A stretch of 64,000 bases of DNA from Psychrobacter raelei (lineage in GTDB: Bacteria > Pseudomonadota > Gammaproteobacteria > Pseudomonadales > Moraxellaceae). The stretch's first letter is position 1. Each line of letters starts with the position of its first letter. Under the pieces are notes generated by a model. That model worked only from the letters and a program-made list of their open reading frames with translations. It was not told the origin of the DNA and ran no database searches. The position numbers and the translations under genes were made by a program. Of this stretch, positions 21,274 through 31,308 are shown one piece after another. The stretch lies in assembly GCF_022631235.3 (NCBI RefSeq), contig NZ_CP093310.2, forward strand, positions 2,356,001-2,420,000, in the 5' to 3' direction.

Positions 21274-21481
21274 TAATCGACTCAGGCGCTTGGTGTTTAT
21301 CACCGCTGCTGCCCATTATCTGCCATAAAATGCGCCGATAAGCGTAAGCCATATTCGGCGCAAAGCGGCAAGATATGCGTGGATAACCCACTGACTGTCT
21401 TGCCAACGTATTTCACATTACCTGTTAATTTTATCTTTTAAATTGACTTAGGGTATGACCGCTTAGACTGAAGATTTAGCT

Positions 21482-23572
21482 ATGATGACATCCCAGCTAC
21501 CACCCGCTGACCCGACCTCACACGTGAGCACACCTAAGCCTAAGCCAGGTGCTGTGCCTATCATGCAGGTGTCCAATCTGATACGTGAGTTTGCCGCCGG
21601 TGAGCAAACCATTCGCATCTTACATGGCTTAGACCTGACCATTTATCAAGGTGAGATGGTGGCCATTATTGGTCAATCCGGCTCAGGCAAATCGACCTTA
21701 ATGAATATCTTAGGCTGCTTAGACAAAGCCACTGCTGGCGATTATCTTATCTTTGGTAAATCAGTCAAACAGCTCGATGCCGATGAACTGGCCAAACTAC
21801 GCCGTGAGCATTTTGGCTTTATCTTTCAGCGCTATCATTTGTTAGGCGATATTGATGCCCGTGATAACGTGGCCGTGCCTGCAGTTTATGCCGGCATGGA
21901 CAACCAAGTGCGTGCCCAACGTGCCGAGAAGCTGCTGACTGATCTTGGCTTAGGCGATAAGATTCATAACCGCCCCAGTCAGCTTTCAGGTGGTCAGCAG
22001 CAGCGGGTCTCTGTGGCACGGGCACTGATGAACGGCGGGGATATTATCCTAGCCGATGAGCCGACCGGTGCTCTCGACAGTAAGTCAGGTAAAGATGTGC
22101 TGCAAATCTTACGTGATTTAAATGAGCAAGGTCATACCGTTATTATGGTGACGCATGACCCCTCTATTGCGGATCAAGCTGAGCGGGTCATTGAGTTAAA
22201 AGATGGTCATATTATCGCTGATTATCGCAATGAGCATTTTAACCGCTCAAAGGGCATCGATAGCGATCACACTCATAGCTCACACAATCAACCAAGCTTA
22301 TCTAATGCCTCAGCACAAAGCTCATCTGAGCTGCATAAAAAACAAAAAAGCCGTTTCGGCTCCTTTATCGACCGTTTATCTGAAGCCTTTAGAATGTCTG
22401 TACTGGCCATGCGTGCCCATAAAATGCGCACGTTATTGACCATGTTGGGTATTATTATTGGTATTGCCTCTGTGGTATCTGTAGTCGGTCTAGGTCAAGG
22501 CTCACAGCAGCAAATCTTATCCAACATTAGCTCTCTTGGTACCAATACCATTACTGTCATCGATGGCTACCCCTATGGCGACCCCAGACGGCGCTATAAT
22601 GATGATAATCTGACGCCCGATGATGCCAAGGCTGTGGCCAATCAGCCTTACGTGGTTAGTGTGAGCCCGCAGTTAGATACCAGCGCCAGTGTGCGCTATC
22701 GAAATATTCAAGAATCAGCCAGCATCAGTGGTGTGGGTGAAGGCTATTTGGAAGTTACAGGCGAGAAGCTGGCACTTGGTCAAGGCTTCGATGAACAAAG
22801 TATCGCGTTACGTACCCAAGACATTATTATCGATGACAATGCCAAAAAAACCTTCTTTGCAGATGTGGATAATCCCATTGGTCAAGTGGTCCTCATTGGC
22901 AATGTCCCAGGCCGAGTCATTGGGGTTCTTGAGCCTAATGAGGGCGGCTTTAGTCCCTCAAGTGACAGCCCAACGATTTATATGCCTTATACCACGATGA
23001 TGTCGCGTATCGTGGGTGGCGAACATATTGACCGTTTCGTGGTACTTATCGACAATCAAATCTCAACCAGTGCCGCCGAATCTGCCATCTCAGATCTTAT
23101 TGAAGGCCGCCATGGCGCCGATGACTTTAGAACCCGTAATTCAGACTCTATCCGTCAGACCATTGAATCCACCACCAACACCATGACACTGCTCATCTCA
23201 TCTATTGCTATTATCTCGTTAGTGGTCGGTGGTATTGGCGTGATGAATATCATGCTGGTGTCGGTGACTGAGCGCACCAATGAGATCGGCGTGCGCATGG
23301 CGGTAGGCGCCCGCCAAAGCGATATCATGCAACAGTTTTTGATTGAAGCGGTACTGGTGTGTGTGCTTGGCGGTGCGCTCGGGGTATTATTGGCCTTTAT
23401 GATTGGTGAGGCGATTAACAGCTTAGGCTCAGACAGCTTTAGCGTCATATACTCTCCAACCTCTATTGTTGCCGCCTTTATCTGCTCTACTCTTATTGGT
23501 GTGGTATTTGGCTTCTTACCAGCACGCAATGCGGCCAAGCTTAACCCTGTGGAAGCTTTGTCACGTGATTAG
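21482..23572 (+). CDS. macB: MacB macrolide/peptide export ABC transporter, fused ATPase-permease
   Basis: MacB-type ABC transporter driving efflux of macrolides, enterotoxins or heme-like compounds through MacA and an outer-membrane channel. Length 696 aa. The N-terminal ATPase has Walker A GQSGSGKST (64-72), signature LSGGQQQR near 162 and Walker B ILADEPTG near 183. A polar linker of about 50 residues, rich in Ser and His, precedes the FtsX-like permease: one transmembrane helix near 315-335, a large periplasmic domain (about 340-560) and three C-terminal helices. An N-terminal extension of about 25 Pro/Thr-rich residues is present; ATG at 21485 is an alternative start. Confidence 0.95.
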   Translation: MMTSQLPPADPTSHVSTPKPKPGAVPIMQVSNLIREFAAGEQTIRILHGLDLTIYQGEMVAIIGQSGSGKSTLMNILGCLDKATAGDYLIFGKSVKQLDADELAKLRREHFGFIFQRYHLLGDIDARDNVAVPAVYAGMDNQVRAQRAEKLLTDLGLGDKIHNRPSQLSGGQQQRVSVARALMNGGDIILADEPTGALDSKSGKDVLQILRDLNEQGHTVIMVTHDPSIADQAERVIELKDGHIIADYRNEHFNRSKGIDSDHTHSSHNQPSLSNASAQSSSELHKKQKSRFGSFIDRLSEAFRMSVLAMRAHKMRTLLTMLGIIIGIASVVSVVGLGQGSQQQILSNISSLGTNTITVIDGYPYGDPRRRYNDDNLTPDDAKAVANQPYVVSVSPQLDTSASVRYRNIQESASISGVGEGYLEVTGEKLALGQGFDEQSIALRTQDIIIDDNAKKTFFADVDNPIGQVVLIGNVPGRVIGVLEPNEGGFSPSSDSPTIYMPYTTMMSRIVGGEHIDRFVVLIDNQISTSAAESAISDLIEGRHGADDFRTRNSDSIRQTIESTTNTMTLLISSIAIISLVVGGIGVMNIMLVSVTERTNEIGVRMAVGARQSDIMQQFLIEAVLVCVLGGALGVLLAFMIGEAINSLGSDSFSVIYSPTSIVAAFICSTLIGVVFGFLPARNAAKLNPVEALSRD

Positions 23573-23645
23573 ACCCAAAAAAAGGCAACCACAGTGCATA
23601 AAAGCAGATTAATCAAAAAAAATGTGAAAAAATTAATATTTAGGG

Positions 23646-23673
23646 TTGCATTCTCATTTTTGAGGCGTATAAT
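23646..23673 (+). promoter_or_regulatory. Promoter of the first tRNA-Lys gene
   Basis: TTGCAT (23646-23651) and a perfect TATAAT (23668-23673) are separated by 16 bp, about 80 bp upstream of the tRNA. The leader holds an ACGTTA/TAACGT inverted repeat. Confidence 0.75.
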
Positions 23674-23753
23674 GTGCTCTCACGTTAAGGGGATACAGTA
23701 ACCCACTAACGTTACCTATAGCGTTAAAAAGCTTAGCTTTGAGACACTATTTA

Positions 23754-23829
23754 GGGCCGATAGCTCAGTTGGTAGAGCAGTTGACTTTTAATCAATTGGT
23801 CCCGCGTTCGAGTCGCGGTCGGCCCACCA
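23754..23829 (+). tRNA. tRNA-Lys (anticodon TTT), copy 1
   Basis: 76 nt with encoded CCA. The acceptor stem GGGCCGA pairs with TCGGCCC, the D-arm is GCTCAGTTGGTAGAGC, the anticodon loop is CTTTTAA (TTT, reading AAA/AAG), and the T-arm is CCGCG-TTCGAGT-CGCGG. It has its own promoter and terminator. Confidence 0.98.
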
Positions 23830-23835
23830 AATTCT

Positions 23836-23873
23836 AAAATCCCGATTCAACCCCGCTGGTTAATCGGGATTTT
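23836..23873 (+). terminator. Terminator of tRNA-Lys copy 1
   Basis: Perfect 12-bp stem (23836-23847 with 23862-23873) and a 14-nt loop, ending in a T-run. Confidence 0.9.
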
Positions 23874-23962
23874 TATTTAACTTGGTAGGTTTGCGTATTT
23901 TTCGATAACCACTATTAAGAATTAACTTTTTGATAAAGTTTTCATTTAGATTAATTTTTTGC

Positions 23963-23990
23963 TTGCATTATCAATTTTTATATGTATAAT
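23963..23990 (+). promoter_or_regulatory. Promoter of the second tRNA-Lys gene
   Basis: TTGCAT (23963-23968) and TATAAT (23985-23990) are separated by 16 bp, the same architecture as the first copy. The leader holds a CATTAAGG/CCTTAATG inverted repeat. Confidence 0.75.
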
Positions 23991-24082
23991 ATGCCACTCT
24001 CATTAAGGGGCAACACTTATCCTTAATGTAGAAAGAAGCTTGGGGCATACCCCACTTCACCTTTAGAGCGAACACCTCTTTA

Positions 24083-24158
24083 GGGCCGATAGCTCAGTTG
24101 GTAGAGCAGTTGACTTTTAATCAATTGGTCCCGCGTTCGAGTCGCGGTCGGCCCACCA
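24083..24158 (+). tRNA. tRNA-Lys (anticodon TTT), copy 2
   Basis: Identical in sequence to the copy at 23754-23829, including CCA. It has a separate promoter and terminator, so the two are independent transcription units 329 bp apart. Confidence 0.98.
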
Positions 24159-24163
24159 AATTC

Positions 24164-24198
24164 AAAAACCCCGATAAATCTGATTTATCGGGGTTTTT
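24164..24198 (+). terminator. Terminator of tRNA-Lys copy 2
   Basis: Perfect 17-bp complementarity (24164-24180 with 24182-24198) that closes on a small loop and ends in TTTTT. Confidence 0.92.
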
Positions 24199-24351
24199 CT
24201 TTGCGCCTACGTTGCGCCTGAGTTTTGTATATTTTTATAGGGTGTTGCCCGCTATTACCCTTGATAGCTCCAGCGGTGTTTAGGCAGAGCATTTAGGCTG
24301 CAGATGTAGGCATAGGATAACTGTTGTCATATCGCCGTATTACAAAGCACC

Positions 24352-25140
24352 CTATAAGGATGCGCCTAGCCTTTTTACTACCTTACCAACGCCTCTAGGC
24401 CATTTAATACCTAGTACATCAAGTAGCTTCATATCTCGAGGCTGATCAGGCACTTTAGCGATTAATTGATCAAAATCTGCTGCACCAATCGCCACCTTGC
24501 CATCATGTGCCAAGATAAGCGTATCTAGCGCCAAGTTTTGCACCTTGCTCAACGAGGCTTTATATAAATCGGGGAAGTGAATCACCAAGGGCGAGAGCAA
24601 TTTGTTATTGATCTTTAAAACCAAATCTCCGGTGTAAGCTTGTTTGGTATCGGGATGCCACAGCGATATGTCACAACTGGTGTGCCCAGGCGTTTGTAAA
24701 ATGACCCAATCTTCAAAGCCCACTACTCTATCGCCTTCTTCGGCAATCACATCAGCAGACACGACTGGATTGTACCACTGATTAATAAGCGGCTTTGCTC
24801 GGCGGCTGGCCACATAATAGGTCAAAGCCAAGTCTTTTAAATGCTGCTTGCGCCCACTTAAGCCTTTGTACCACGTAGTAGCTTTGGCTGAGGTAATAAT
24901 CTGACAGCCTGTCTTTTGTCTTAATATTGCAGCGCCGCCTGCATGGTCGGGGTGCATGTGAGTGACTACCACTGTCTTTAGCTGGTGTATGGGCCGCTGT
25001 AGGGTATCGGTGATATAAGATAAAATAGTATCTACATCGGCTCGACAACCGGCATCTAATAGCAGCAATTTGTCAGGATAAACGGCAAGGTAGGTGGTCT
25101 GAATATAGCCCTTGATACCAACGATCTGTTGTAAACTCAT
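24352..25140 (-). CDS. MBL-fold metallo-hydrolase
   Basis: Metallo-beta-lactamase-fold hydrolase of 262 aa. The zinc motif HMHPDH (H61, H63, D65, H66) is intact. TPGHTS gives the next metal His and YTGDLVL the bridging Asp, so it is expected to be an active dinuclear hydrolase. The substrate is unknown; the family includes glyoxalase II, lactonases and quinolone-signal hydrolases. No signal peptide. I chose ATG at 25138-25140 (start MSLQQIVG). The frame is open 45 codons further, but that part has no RBS and an unlikely Cys/Trp-rich composition. The RBS at the chosen start is weak (TAAGAA). Confidence 0.85.
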   Translation of the reverse strand: MSLQQIVGIKGYIQTTYLAVYPDKLLLLDAGCRADVDTILSYITDTLQRPIHQLKTVVVTHMHPDHAGGAAILRQKTGCQIITSAKATTWYKGLSGRKQHLKDLALTYYVASRRAKPLINQWYNPVVSADVIAEEGDRVVGFEDWVILQTPGHTSCDISLWHPDTKQAYTGDLVLKINNKLLSPLVIHFPDLYKASLSKVQNLALDTLILAHDGKVAIGAADFDQLIAKVPDQPRDMKLLDVLGIKWPRGVGKVVKRLGASL

Positions 25141-25307
25141 GATTTTCTTATAAATCCAATCGAAAAAGCAGGCTGTATAGTAAACTGCTTGGTCTATGAT
25201 TTTAAGTGGCCAAGCTGACCGATAAGTTTTACAACAAAAAGCCCAAATATGCATACTGCATATTTGGGCCATCATTGGGTAAGTAACTTCGGTTTCAAAT
25301 AAGCTGT

Positions 25308-27395
25308 TTAGGCTAAATCACGCACCTTGGGCTCACGCTCCCACAGACGGGTTTTTGCGTTTTCGATAAAGGCATCCACCTCATCTAATGGGGTAACAAA
25401 CTCATCTTTTTCAACGGGAAGTTTACTTAAGATGTGCTTCTCGGTAGCTGGGCAGTAGGCAATCGCTTTACAGTGATTATAAGCATCATTGAACCAATCT
25501 AGCGCTGAGCTATCTTTAGCAAGCTTTTTGGCAACATCAGGCATGATGATACTTACTACCGCATCAAATAACACAGAAGGTGCCCCAGCGATACGCTCAT
25601 CGGCTTGAATGCGGGTACCGTCATCAAGTAACGCCTCTTTACTTGGAGCGACTATCTTAACTGTGGCGCCAGCCGCTTTGGCCGCTTTTTCAAACTTGCC
25701 AATCTGATCTTTGCTTGAGCCTTCACCAACTAAGATGCCAATTTGACGGCCTTGCAAGGTTTTGGGACTAAGACCTATGGTTTGCACGGCAGGCGATTTA
25801 GGTAAATCTTGAATGGGCGCACGTGGCTCAGGCGCTTTGGGTAACTCCATGCCCAGTGCTGTGGCTACTCGGTTTGCCAAGTCTTCATCAATATTAATTA
25901 AATGACCCAGCATACGAGTACGGACGTGAGCGGTATCTACTTTACCCAGCTCAAAGGCAAAAGCTGAGGCAATATGCGCCTGTTCTGCCGGCGTCTGGCT
26001 ACGATAGAACATACGTGGCTGACTGTAGTGATCTGCAAAGCTTTCGCTACGCACACGGCCTTTAACGCCATCATCTAATTGCTCTGGGAAGGAGCTAAAG
26101 CCCTGTTTCTCGCTTTCACGAGGCTTACTTGGATCTAAGCTTTGTGGCTCATACATCACGCGGCCTTTAGGCACTTGCATCTGCATATGACCATCTTGCT
26201 GCATGTTAGCAAACGGACATTTTGGTGCATTAATGGGCAGTTGTGCAAAGTTAGGTGACCCCAGACGCGACAGCTGAGTATCTAGATAGCTAAACAGACG
26301 GCCTTGTAATAATGGGTCATTACTAAAGTCGATACCAGGCGGTAGATGTGAAGGACAAAATGCCACTTGCTCAGTTTCTGCAAAGAAGTTATCTGGATAA
26401 CGGTTTAAGACCATCTTACCGACGATTTTCACCGGTACCAGTTCTTCTGGAATTAATTTAGTTGCATCTAAGTGGTCAAATGGGAACTGACTTGCTTCTT
26501 CTTCTGTGAATAATTGAACACCAAACTCCCATTCAGGATAGTCGCCCGCTTCAATGGCTTCAAATAAGTCACGGCGATTATAATCAGGGTCTGCGCCTGA
26601 GATTTTAACGGCCTCATCCCAAGTCAAAGACTGCACGCCTAACTTTGGCTTCCAATGAAAACGAACAAAGGTGCTCTTACCCTCTTTGTTGATCAAGCGA
26701 TAGGAGTGAATACCAAAGCCTTCCATCATACGTAAACTACGTGGAATGGCACGGTCACTCATCAGCCAAATCAAGTTGTGCATGGTCTCTGGACTCAATG
26801 ACACAAAATCCCAAAAAGTGTCATGCGCAGACGCTGCTTGGGGGAAGCCGCGATCTGGCTCAGGTTTTACTGCATGAATTAAATCGGGGAACTTAATGGC
26901 ATCTTGAATAAAGAAAATGGGCATATTATTACCCACAATATCCCAGTTACCCTCTTCGGTGTAGATTTTGACTGCAAAGCCGCGCACATCACGTGGCGTA
27001 TCTTTTGAGCCTTTGTTACCAGCCACAGTTGAGAAGCGGGTAAATAAAGGCGTCTGTTTACCCGTTTTAGTTAATATTTTTGCAGTGGTGTAGTCTTCTA
27101 GCGACTCGGTTAATTCAAAATAGCCATGCGCCCCTGAACCGCGTGCATGCACAATACGCTCTGGAATACGCTCATGGTCAAAATGGGTAATTTTTTCTCG
27201 TAAAATGAAGTCTTCTAATAAGGAAGGCCCGCGTGGTCCTGCTTTTAATGAGTTTTGATTATCTGATATGGCCACACCTTGCTGGGTGGTTAATACCGCA
27301 CCGTCTTTATCAGCTCTTTGATGCGTTTCACCGCCTTCACCGACAGCGGGATTCATTTGGTTAGCTGGGTCTTTATGATCAATATTATCTTTCAT
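25308..27395 (-). CDS. katE: Large-subunit catalase HPII (KatE)
   Basis: Clade 2 heme catalase that disproportionates hydrogen peroxide. Length 695 aa. The catalytic His is H83 ([11 protein letters not shown]), the distal Asn lies in [11 protein letters not shown] (155-156), and the proximal heme Tyr is in RLFSYLDTQ near 350. The extra C-terminal flavodoxin/amidotransferase-like domain of large catalases covers about 540-695, beginning near [11 protein letters not shown]. The N-terminal 45 residues are polar. ATG at 27393-27395 has AAGGA eight bases upstream. The frame is open 25 codons further without an RBS. Monocistronic. Confidence 0.96.
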   Translation of the reverse strand: MKDNIDHKDPANQMNPAVGEGGETHQRADKDGAVLTTQQGVAISDNQNSLKAGPRGPSLLEDFILREKITHFDHERIPERIVHARGSGAHGYFELTESLEDYTTAKILTKTGKQTPLFTRFSTVAGNKGSKDTPRDVRGFAVKIYTEEGNWDIVGNNMPIFFIQDAIKFPDLIHAVKPEPDRGFPQAASAHDTFWDFVSLSPETMHNLIWLMSDRAIPRSLRMMEGFGIHSYRLINKEGKSTFVRFHWKPKLGVQSLTWDEAVKISGADPDYNRRDLFEAIEAGDYPEWEFGVQLFTEEEASQFPFDHLDATKLIPEELVPVKIVGKMVLNRYPDNFFAETEQVAFCPSHLPPGIDFSNDPLLQGRLFSYLDTQLSRLGSPNFAQLPINAPKCPFANMQQDGHMQMQVPKGRVMYEPQSLDPSKPRESEKQGFSSFPEQLDDGVKGRVRSESFADHYSQPRMFYRSQTPAEQAHIASAFAFELGKVDTAHVRTRMLGHLINIDEDLANRVATALGMELPKAPEPRAPIQDLPKSPAVQTIGLSPKTLQGRQIGILVGEGSSKDQIGKFEKAAKAAGATVKIVAPSKEALLDDGTRIQADERIAGAPSVLFDAVVSIIMPDVAKKLAKDSSALDWFNDAYNHCKAIAYCPATEKHILSKLPVEKDEFVTPLDEVDAFIENAKTRLWEREPKVRDLA

Positions 27396-27693
27396 TATTA
27401 TATCCTTGCTGGGTGTGTAATTGTTATCGTATTTAATCCAAAAGACATAGACAACAGGCATTGATTCCAATTAAAAACACGTTGATTTTAAAGGTCTATT
27501 CTCTTTATTTGTTGTCTTACACTGTCACCTTAACGCTTTCATAAATGCTTTTTGTTTTAAAACTTTAAATCCTAGCTTTAGATATAGTAACGAACCGTGT
27601 TTAAAGTGCCTGTTTAGATTTGGTTATATGTGTATAAGCTACGTTAATAAAATGGTGTAAGGTGGCTTAGTAACTGACTATCTTCTTTTAGCA

Positions 27694-28227
27694 TCAACGG
27701 CTGTACTTACTAATAACCGCTTCAATATCATGACGAATAATAGGCACACTAGGCATACGCTCAGCATGAAATCTTAAAATTGGAATACCAGCACTGGCCA
27801 ATGCCTTGTCCTTTTTTTCATCTGCCTTAACCCTCGCTGGACTGTCATGAGTCCAATCATCAAGCTCAATGGCCAATAGCGTGGTTTGCGCATCTCGGTC
27901 CACCAAGACATAGTCCACACTTTGACGGCAGATACGGTTGAACCAAAAGTTTTTATCACGGCCCGCGTCATCACTGGGCGCAATAATACGTGACAACTGC
28001 ACTTGGCTAAAAATATGATATTCAGGGACAGCCTTTTGTAATTTGGCAAAGAACAGCACCTCTGTGTCTGTCATAATAGGCATCGGCTCAAAGGGCCAGA
28101 TGGCCAGCTCGTCGCCTTTGACTGGCTTGGCCTGACTTTTTTGTTGGTCATGGCGGCGCTGACCCAGCATACTTAGTACAATTACTAAAGCCACCACCAC
28201 CATGATGCCCAAAATCATAAAATCCAC
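27694..28227 (-). CDS. DUF2726 protein with N-terminal membrane anchor
   Basis: A 177-residue protein with one N-terminal transmembrane helix (about residues 4-22, VVVALVIVL), then a basic linker and a DUF2726 domain (about 55-177). The domain shows a restriction-endonuclease-like pattern: FWFNRICRQSVDYVLVDRD, then LLAIELDDW and a C-terminal helix. DUF2726 is of unknown function; the PD-(D/E)XK resemblance (VDYVLVD ... AIELD) is my reading. I chose GTG at 28225-28227 because GAGGGA sits seven bases upstream. The frame continues 8 codons upstream from a TTG. Confidence 0.75.
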   Translation of the reverse strand: MDFMILGIMVVVALVIVLSMLGQRRHDQQKSQAKPVKGDELAIWPFEPMPIMTDTEVLFFAKLQKAVPEYHIFSQVQLSRIIAPSDDAGRDKNFWFNRICRQSVDYVLVDRDAQTTLLAIELDDWTHDSPARVKADEKKDKALASAGIPILRFHAERMPSVPIIRHDIEAVISKYSR

Positions 28228-28341
28228 GAATACTTCCCTCAAATATAACAAAAACTACTTTCAAAACAGACGGTTATAAATACCGATTCAGGTATTATCG
28301 CACTTCTTGACCCAACGCCCCTAACCTTTTATCACAGCCAC

Positions 28342-28370
28342 AAAAAAACACGACATCTAGTGTCGTGTTT
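28342..28370 (-). terminator. Terminator of the LysM-SPOR gene
   Basis: A 10-bp stem (28346-28355 with 28361-28370) with an A-run at 28342-28348, which is a T-run on the minus strand. Confidence 0.85.
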
Positions 28371-28455
28371 GTATGAGTTGGCTTAATATAACGGCTAACT
28401 AGGGTTATTAACGGTAACAACTAGATGCCTGTTAGGATCTGCAGAAATCCTCTAT

Positions 28456-29787
28456 TTAGCGCCAATAAAGCACCCAAGCATTGTCCACATCCGTACGCGA
28501 GTCGGCATTGATTTTGTCTTTTAACGCCAAGGCCGCTTCTTTACCCTTTTCGGGACCAACAATCACCCGCACACCTTTACTGGTATTACTGGTGGTTGCT
28601 CGGTAGCCGGCAGCACGCAGTTGCTTGACGATGTCATCGGCTTTTTTCTGATTATCAGCCAGCGCCACTTGCACTCCAAAGGTACCCTTAGCCTCTCCAC
28701 TGGCAGCTTTACGGCGTGCATCTGCTAGACGCTGCTGCGCCTCACGCTTTTTTTGCTCTGCGGCTTGTTTTTGCTGCGCTTCACGCTGCAGTCTTTCTAC
28801 TTGCTTACGCGAGGGGATGGTAACTGTCTGACCCACTTTAAGCGACGTATTAGTACTCATGTTATTGGCTTCGGCTAAGGCCTCTACCGGTACATTATAT
28901 TGACGCGCCAGCTTAATAAGTCCCTCACCTGCTTTGACCTCATGACCTTTTTGACTGGTGGGCCCAGTACTGGTTACCACCGGCTTAGAGGTCACAGCCG
29001 CTTTGGTAGGTGCAGCAGCGCTCTTATTACTGCTGGCATTGTACTCACTTACTAAACGATCAACTTGACTGCGTGAAGGAATGGTAAGGGTTTGACCCAC
29101 TCGAATAGAGGCATTATGGGATAATTTATTGGCCTGTGAAATGGCCTCAACCGGCACATTGTATTGGCGCGCTAATTTAATAAGCCCCTCTCCACGCTGT
29201 ACGGTATGCTTTTGGGTGCTACTTGGTGCCTGTTGAGTGGCCACCTTTTTGGGTTCAGGCTTTGAGCTGTCTTGAGCCTTAGCCGTATTTGTTTGCGTCG
29301 CGGAGGTAGCTTGGGTCTGCGTTGCCGGCGTTGGAGTGACTTGAGCGACTACTGTCTCAACCGGTCGGGCCTTTACCACAGGTTTGGTCACCGTAACTTC
29401 AGAGCCCGCTTCATCGGCAGGTGAGCCATCAGTGACCGGTTCAGCAGCGCTGTTATTGCGATACTGTTCGTTTTCAAGGCGCGCTTTTTGCATCGCCAAC
29501 GCTTCTGCTTTTTCTTGCTCAGTCAAGAACTCGCGGGTACGCTGATCAAGCTCAGACATCTTTTTTTCACGCTCAAGACGCTTTTGGGCCAAGATACGCT
29601 CTTCAGTGGCTACATCTGCTGTCATTGGTGACTGCGCGGTGCTTTTATCGGTGCTTACTTGCGCCACCGGTGTTTGCTCTACTTGACTGTCACTTGGGGT
29701 ACCCATCTGATTCACCATGGCAAACAGTAAAGTGCCGCCTCCCAGAAATACCAAAGTACCCAATAATAATTGTCGTGATGAATCCAT
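28456..29787 (-). CDS. Envelope protein with two LysM domains and a SPOR domain
   Basis: A 443-residue inner-membrane-anchored protein. Order: transmembrane helix (7-25), Glu/Arg/Lys-rich coiled coil (61-110), Thr/Pro/Ala-rich linker, LysM 1 (194-238), Ser/Ala/Lys linker, LysM 2 (282-326), basic coiled coil (327-362) and SPOR domain (367-443, ending NAWVLYWR). Both LysM copies share GEGLIKLARQYNVPVEA, pointing to recent duplication. LysM binds peptidoglycan glycan chains and SPOR binds denuded septal glycan, so a cell-wall or division-site role is inferred. The start is the ATG at 29785-29787, with AGGGTG upstream. A GTG two codons earlier is possible. The neighbours give no operon context. 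Confidence 0.88.
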   Translation of the reverse strand: MDSSRQLLLGTLVFLGGGTLLFAMVNQMGTPSDSQVEQTPVAQVSTDKSTAQSPMTADVATEERILAQKRLEREKKMSELDQRTREFLTEQEKAEALAMQKARLENEQYRNNSAAEPVTDGSPADEAGSEVTVTKPVVKARPVETVVAQVTPTPATQTQATSATQTNTAKAQDSSKPEPKKVATQQAPSSTQKHTVQRGEGLIKLARQYNVPVEAISQANKLSHNASIRVGQTLTIPSRSQVDRLVSEYNASSNKSAAAPTKAAVTSKPVVTSTGPTSQKGHEVKAGEGLIKLARQYNVPVEALAEANNMSTNTSLKVGQTVTIPSRKQVERLQREAQQKQAAEQKKREAQQRLADARRKAASGEAKGTFGVQVALADNQKKADDIVKQLRAAGYRATTSNTSKGVRVIVGPEKGKEAALALKDKINADSRTDVDNAWVLYWR

Positions 29788-30263
29788 AGTCACACCCTTT
29801 TTATATTTAAAGCTTTATTCATACGGTTATACACAACCATTAATATATTTTAAGATTATAAAGGATTACGCCTCTTATGTCTGCTATCACATCACCTAAT
29901 ATACTGCCCCGTACACTCAAAACAATTTGTGCTAAATACCAACAAGTTTAATTCAAACTCGCTGCGTGTTATCGGCTATTTGCTTGGCTCCTAAAACCAG
30001 ATACCTTTGTTATACTAAGAAGCCAATTTTATTTCTTTTGTGCGTGTGTATTTTGTTATAATTTATGATAACTACAAAATATTTTACAGTCTATTTATTT
30101 AAACTTATTAATTATAATCAACTGGTTTAGATCATTATTAATTAAAAACTGTTTCACCGAGCGCGGTATCGGCTTATAATTTTAAATCGATAACCACCAT
30201 TACCTGACAAGATTGACGTCCCTCTTAACCCTAAAAACCAAGTTCAAAGACAAGGCAACTGCA
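29788..30263. other. Intergenic region upstream of thiG
   Basis: AT-rich and without a credible gene. A TATAAT at 30057-30062 could be a -10 element but no good -35 partner was seen. No THI-box (TPP riboswitch) motif is visible before thiG. Confidence 0.4.
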
Positions 30264-31112
30264 ATGACCCTGGATTCTACATTACCTCACAGTACCACAG
30301 ATTTTGACACTGACGTGCTACAGCAAGATAAGTTCACTATTGGTAGCCGCACCTTTTACTCAAGGCTGTTGGTGGGTACGGGAAAATATAAAGACTTAAC
30401 CCAGACCGCTCAAGCAATTCAGGCTTCTGGTGCTGAGATTGTCACTGTGGCCATTCGTCGCACCAATATCGGTCAACATAAAGACCAGCCTAACCTGTTA
30501 GAGGTCATCTCACCAGATAAATATACGATTTTGCCCAATACAGCCGGCTGCTTCGACGCTGAAACCGCCATCCGTACTTGCCAGCTATCTCGTGAGTTAT
30601 TAGATGGTCACAACCTCGTAAAATTAGAAGTGCTGGGAGATCAAGATACGCTTTATCCCAATGTCACTCAGACCTTAACCGCAGCCAAAAAGCTCATTGA
30701 CGATGGTTTTGAGGTCATGGTTTACACCTCAGATGACCCTATTGTCGCCCAAGAATTAGCCGCTATGGGCTGTGTGGCCATTATGCCTCTAGGCAGCTTA
30801 ATTGGGTCGGGACTTGGCCTATTAAACCCACATACACTAAGTTTGATTGTCGAAAAAACCAAAGCTTATAATCTGCCAGTTTTGGTCGATGCTGGCGTGG
30901 GCGCCGCCTCTGATGCCGCGATTGCCATGGAGCTTGGCTGCGATGGGGTATTAATGAACTCTGCCATTGCCAATGCCCAAAACCCAGTAATGATGGCGCA
31001 TGCTATGAAACATGCTATTTGGGCTGGGCGTGCCTCTTATTTGGCAGGCCGTATGCCTAAGCGTAAAATGGCGGTGCCAAGCTCCCCACAAACCGGCTAT
31101 TTCTTTCAATAA
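30264..31112 (+). CDS. thiG: Thiazole synthase
   Basis: Forms the thiazole phosphate moiety of thiamine from 1-deoxyxylulose 5-phosphate, dehydroglycine and ThiS-thiocarboxylate. Length 282 aa. TIM-barrel signatures are present: [10 protein letters not shown] (about 33-42), [18 protein letters not shown], the Schiff-base lysine in LVKLEVLGD, and the phosphate site [12 protein letters not shown] with [10 protein letters not shown]. The ATG at 30264 has AAGGCA upstream; the frame is open 17 codons further from a TTG. ThiS, ThiF and ThiO are not in the window, so thiG is detached from the usual thi operon here. Confidence 0.95.
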   Translation: MTLDSTLPHSTTDFDTDVLQQDKFTIGSRTFYSRLLVGTGKYKDLTQTAQAIQASGAEIVTVAIRRTNIGQHKDQPNLLEVISPDKYTILPNTAGCFDAETAIRTCQLSRELLDGHNLVKLEVLGDQDTLYPNVTQTLTAAKKLIDDGFEVMVYTSDDPIVAQELAAMGCVAIMPLGSLIGSGLGLLNPHTLSLIVEKTKAYNLPVLVDAGVGAASDAAIAMELGCDGVLMNSAIANAQNPVMMAHAMKHAIWAGRASYLAGRMPKRKMAVPSSPQTGYFFQ

Positions 31113-31308
31113 TCTGATAGAGTTTGGGTGAATGTAAAAACACTATGAAAGTCAAATCTCTTAATGACCTAATGACTCATAAATAGATTTCATTGACTTA
31201 ATTTTTGATTTACTATCTGTAGCTTAAGCGTGTTTTAATGAATTATTATTCTGTGTACAAGCGGCTTTATGTGACCGTCTATTGTATTTGATACAGCAAG
31301 GGAATGTC

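Noticed and set aside
24098..24283. 61-aa frame overlapping the second tRNA-Lys
   Set aside because: It begins inside the tRNA and runs through its terminator.
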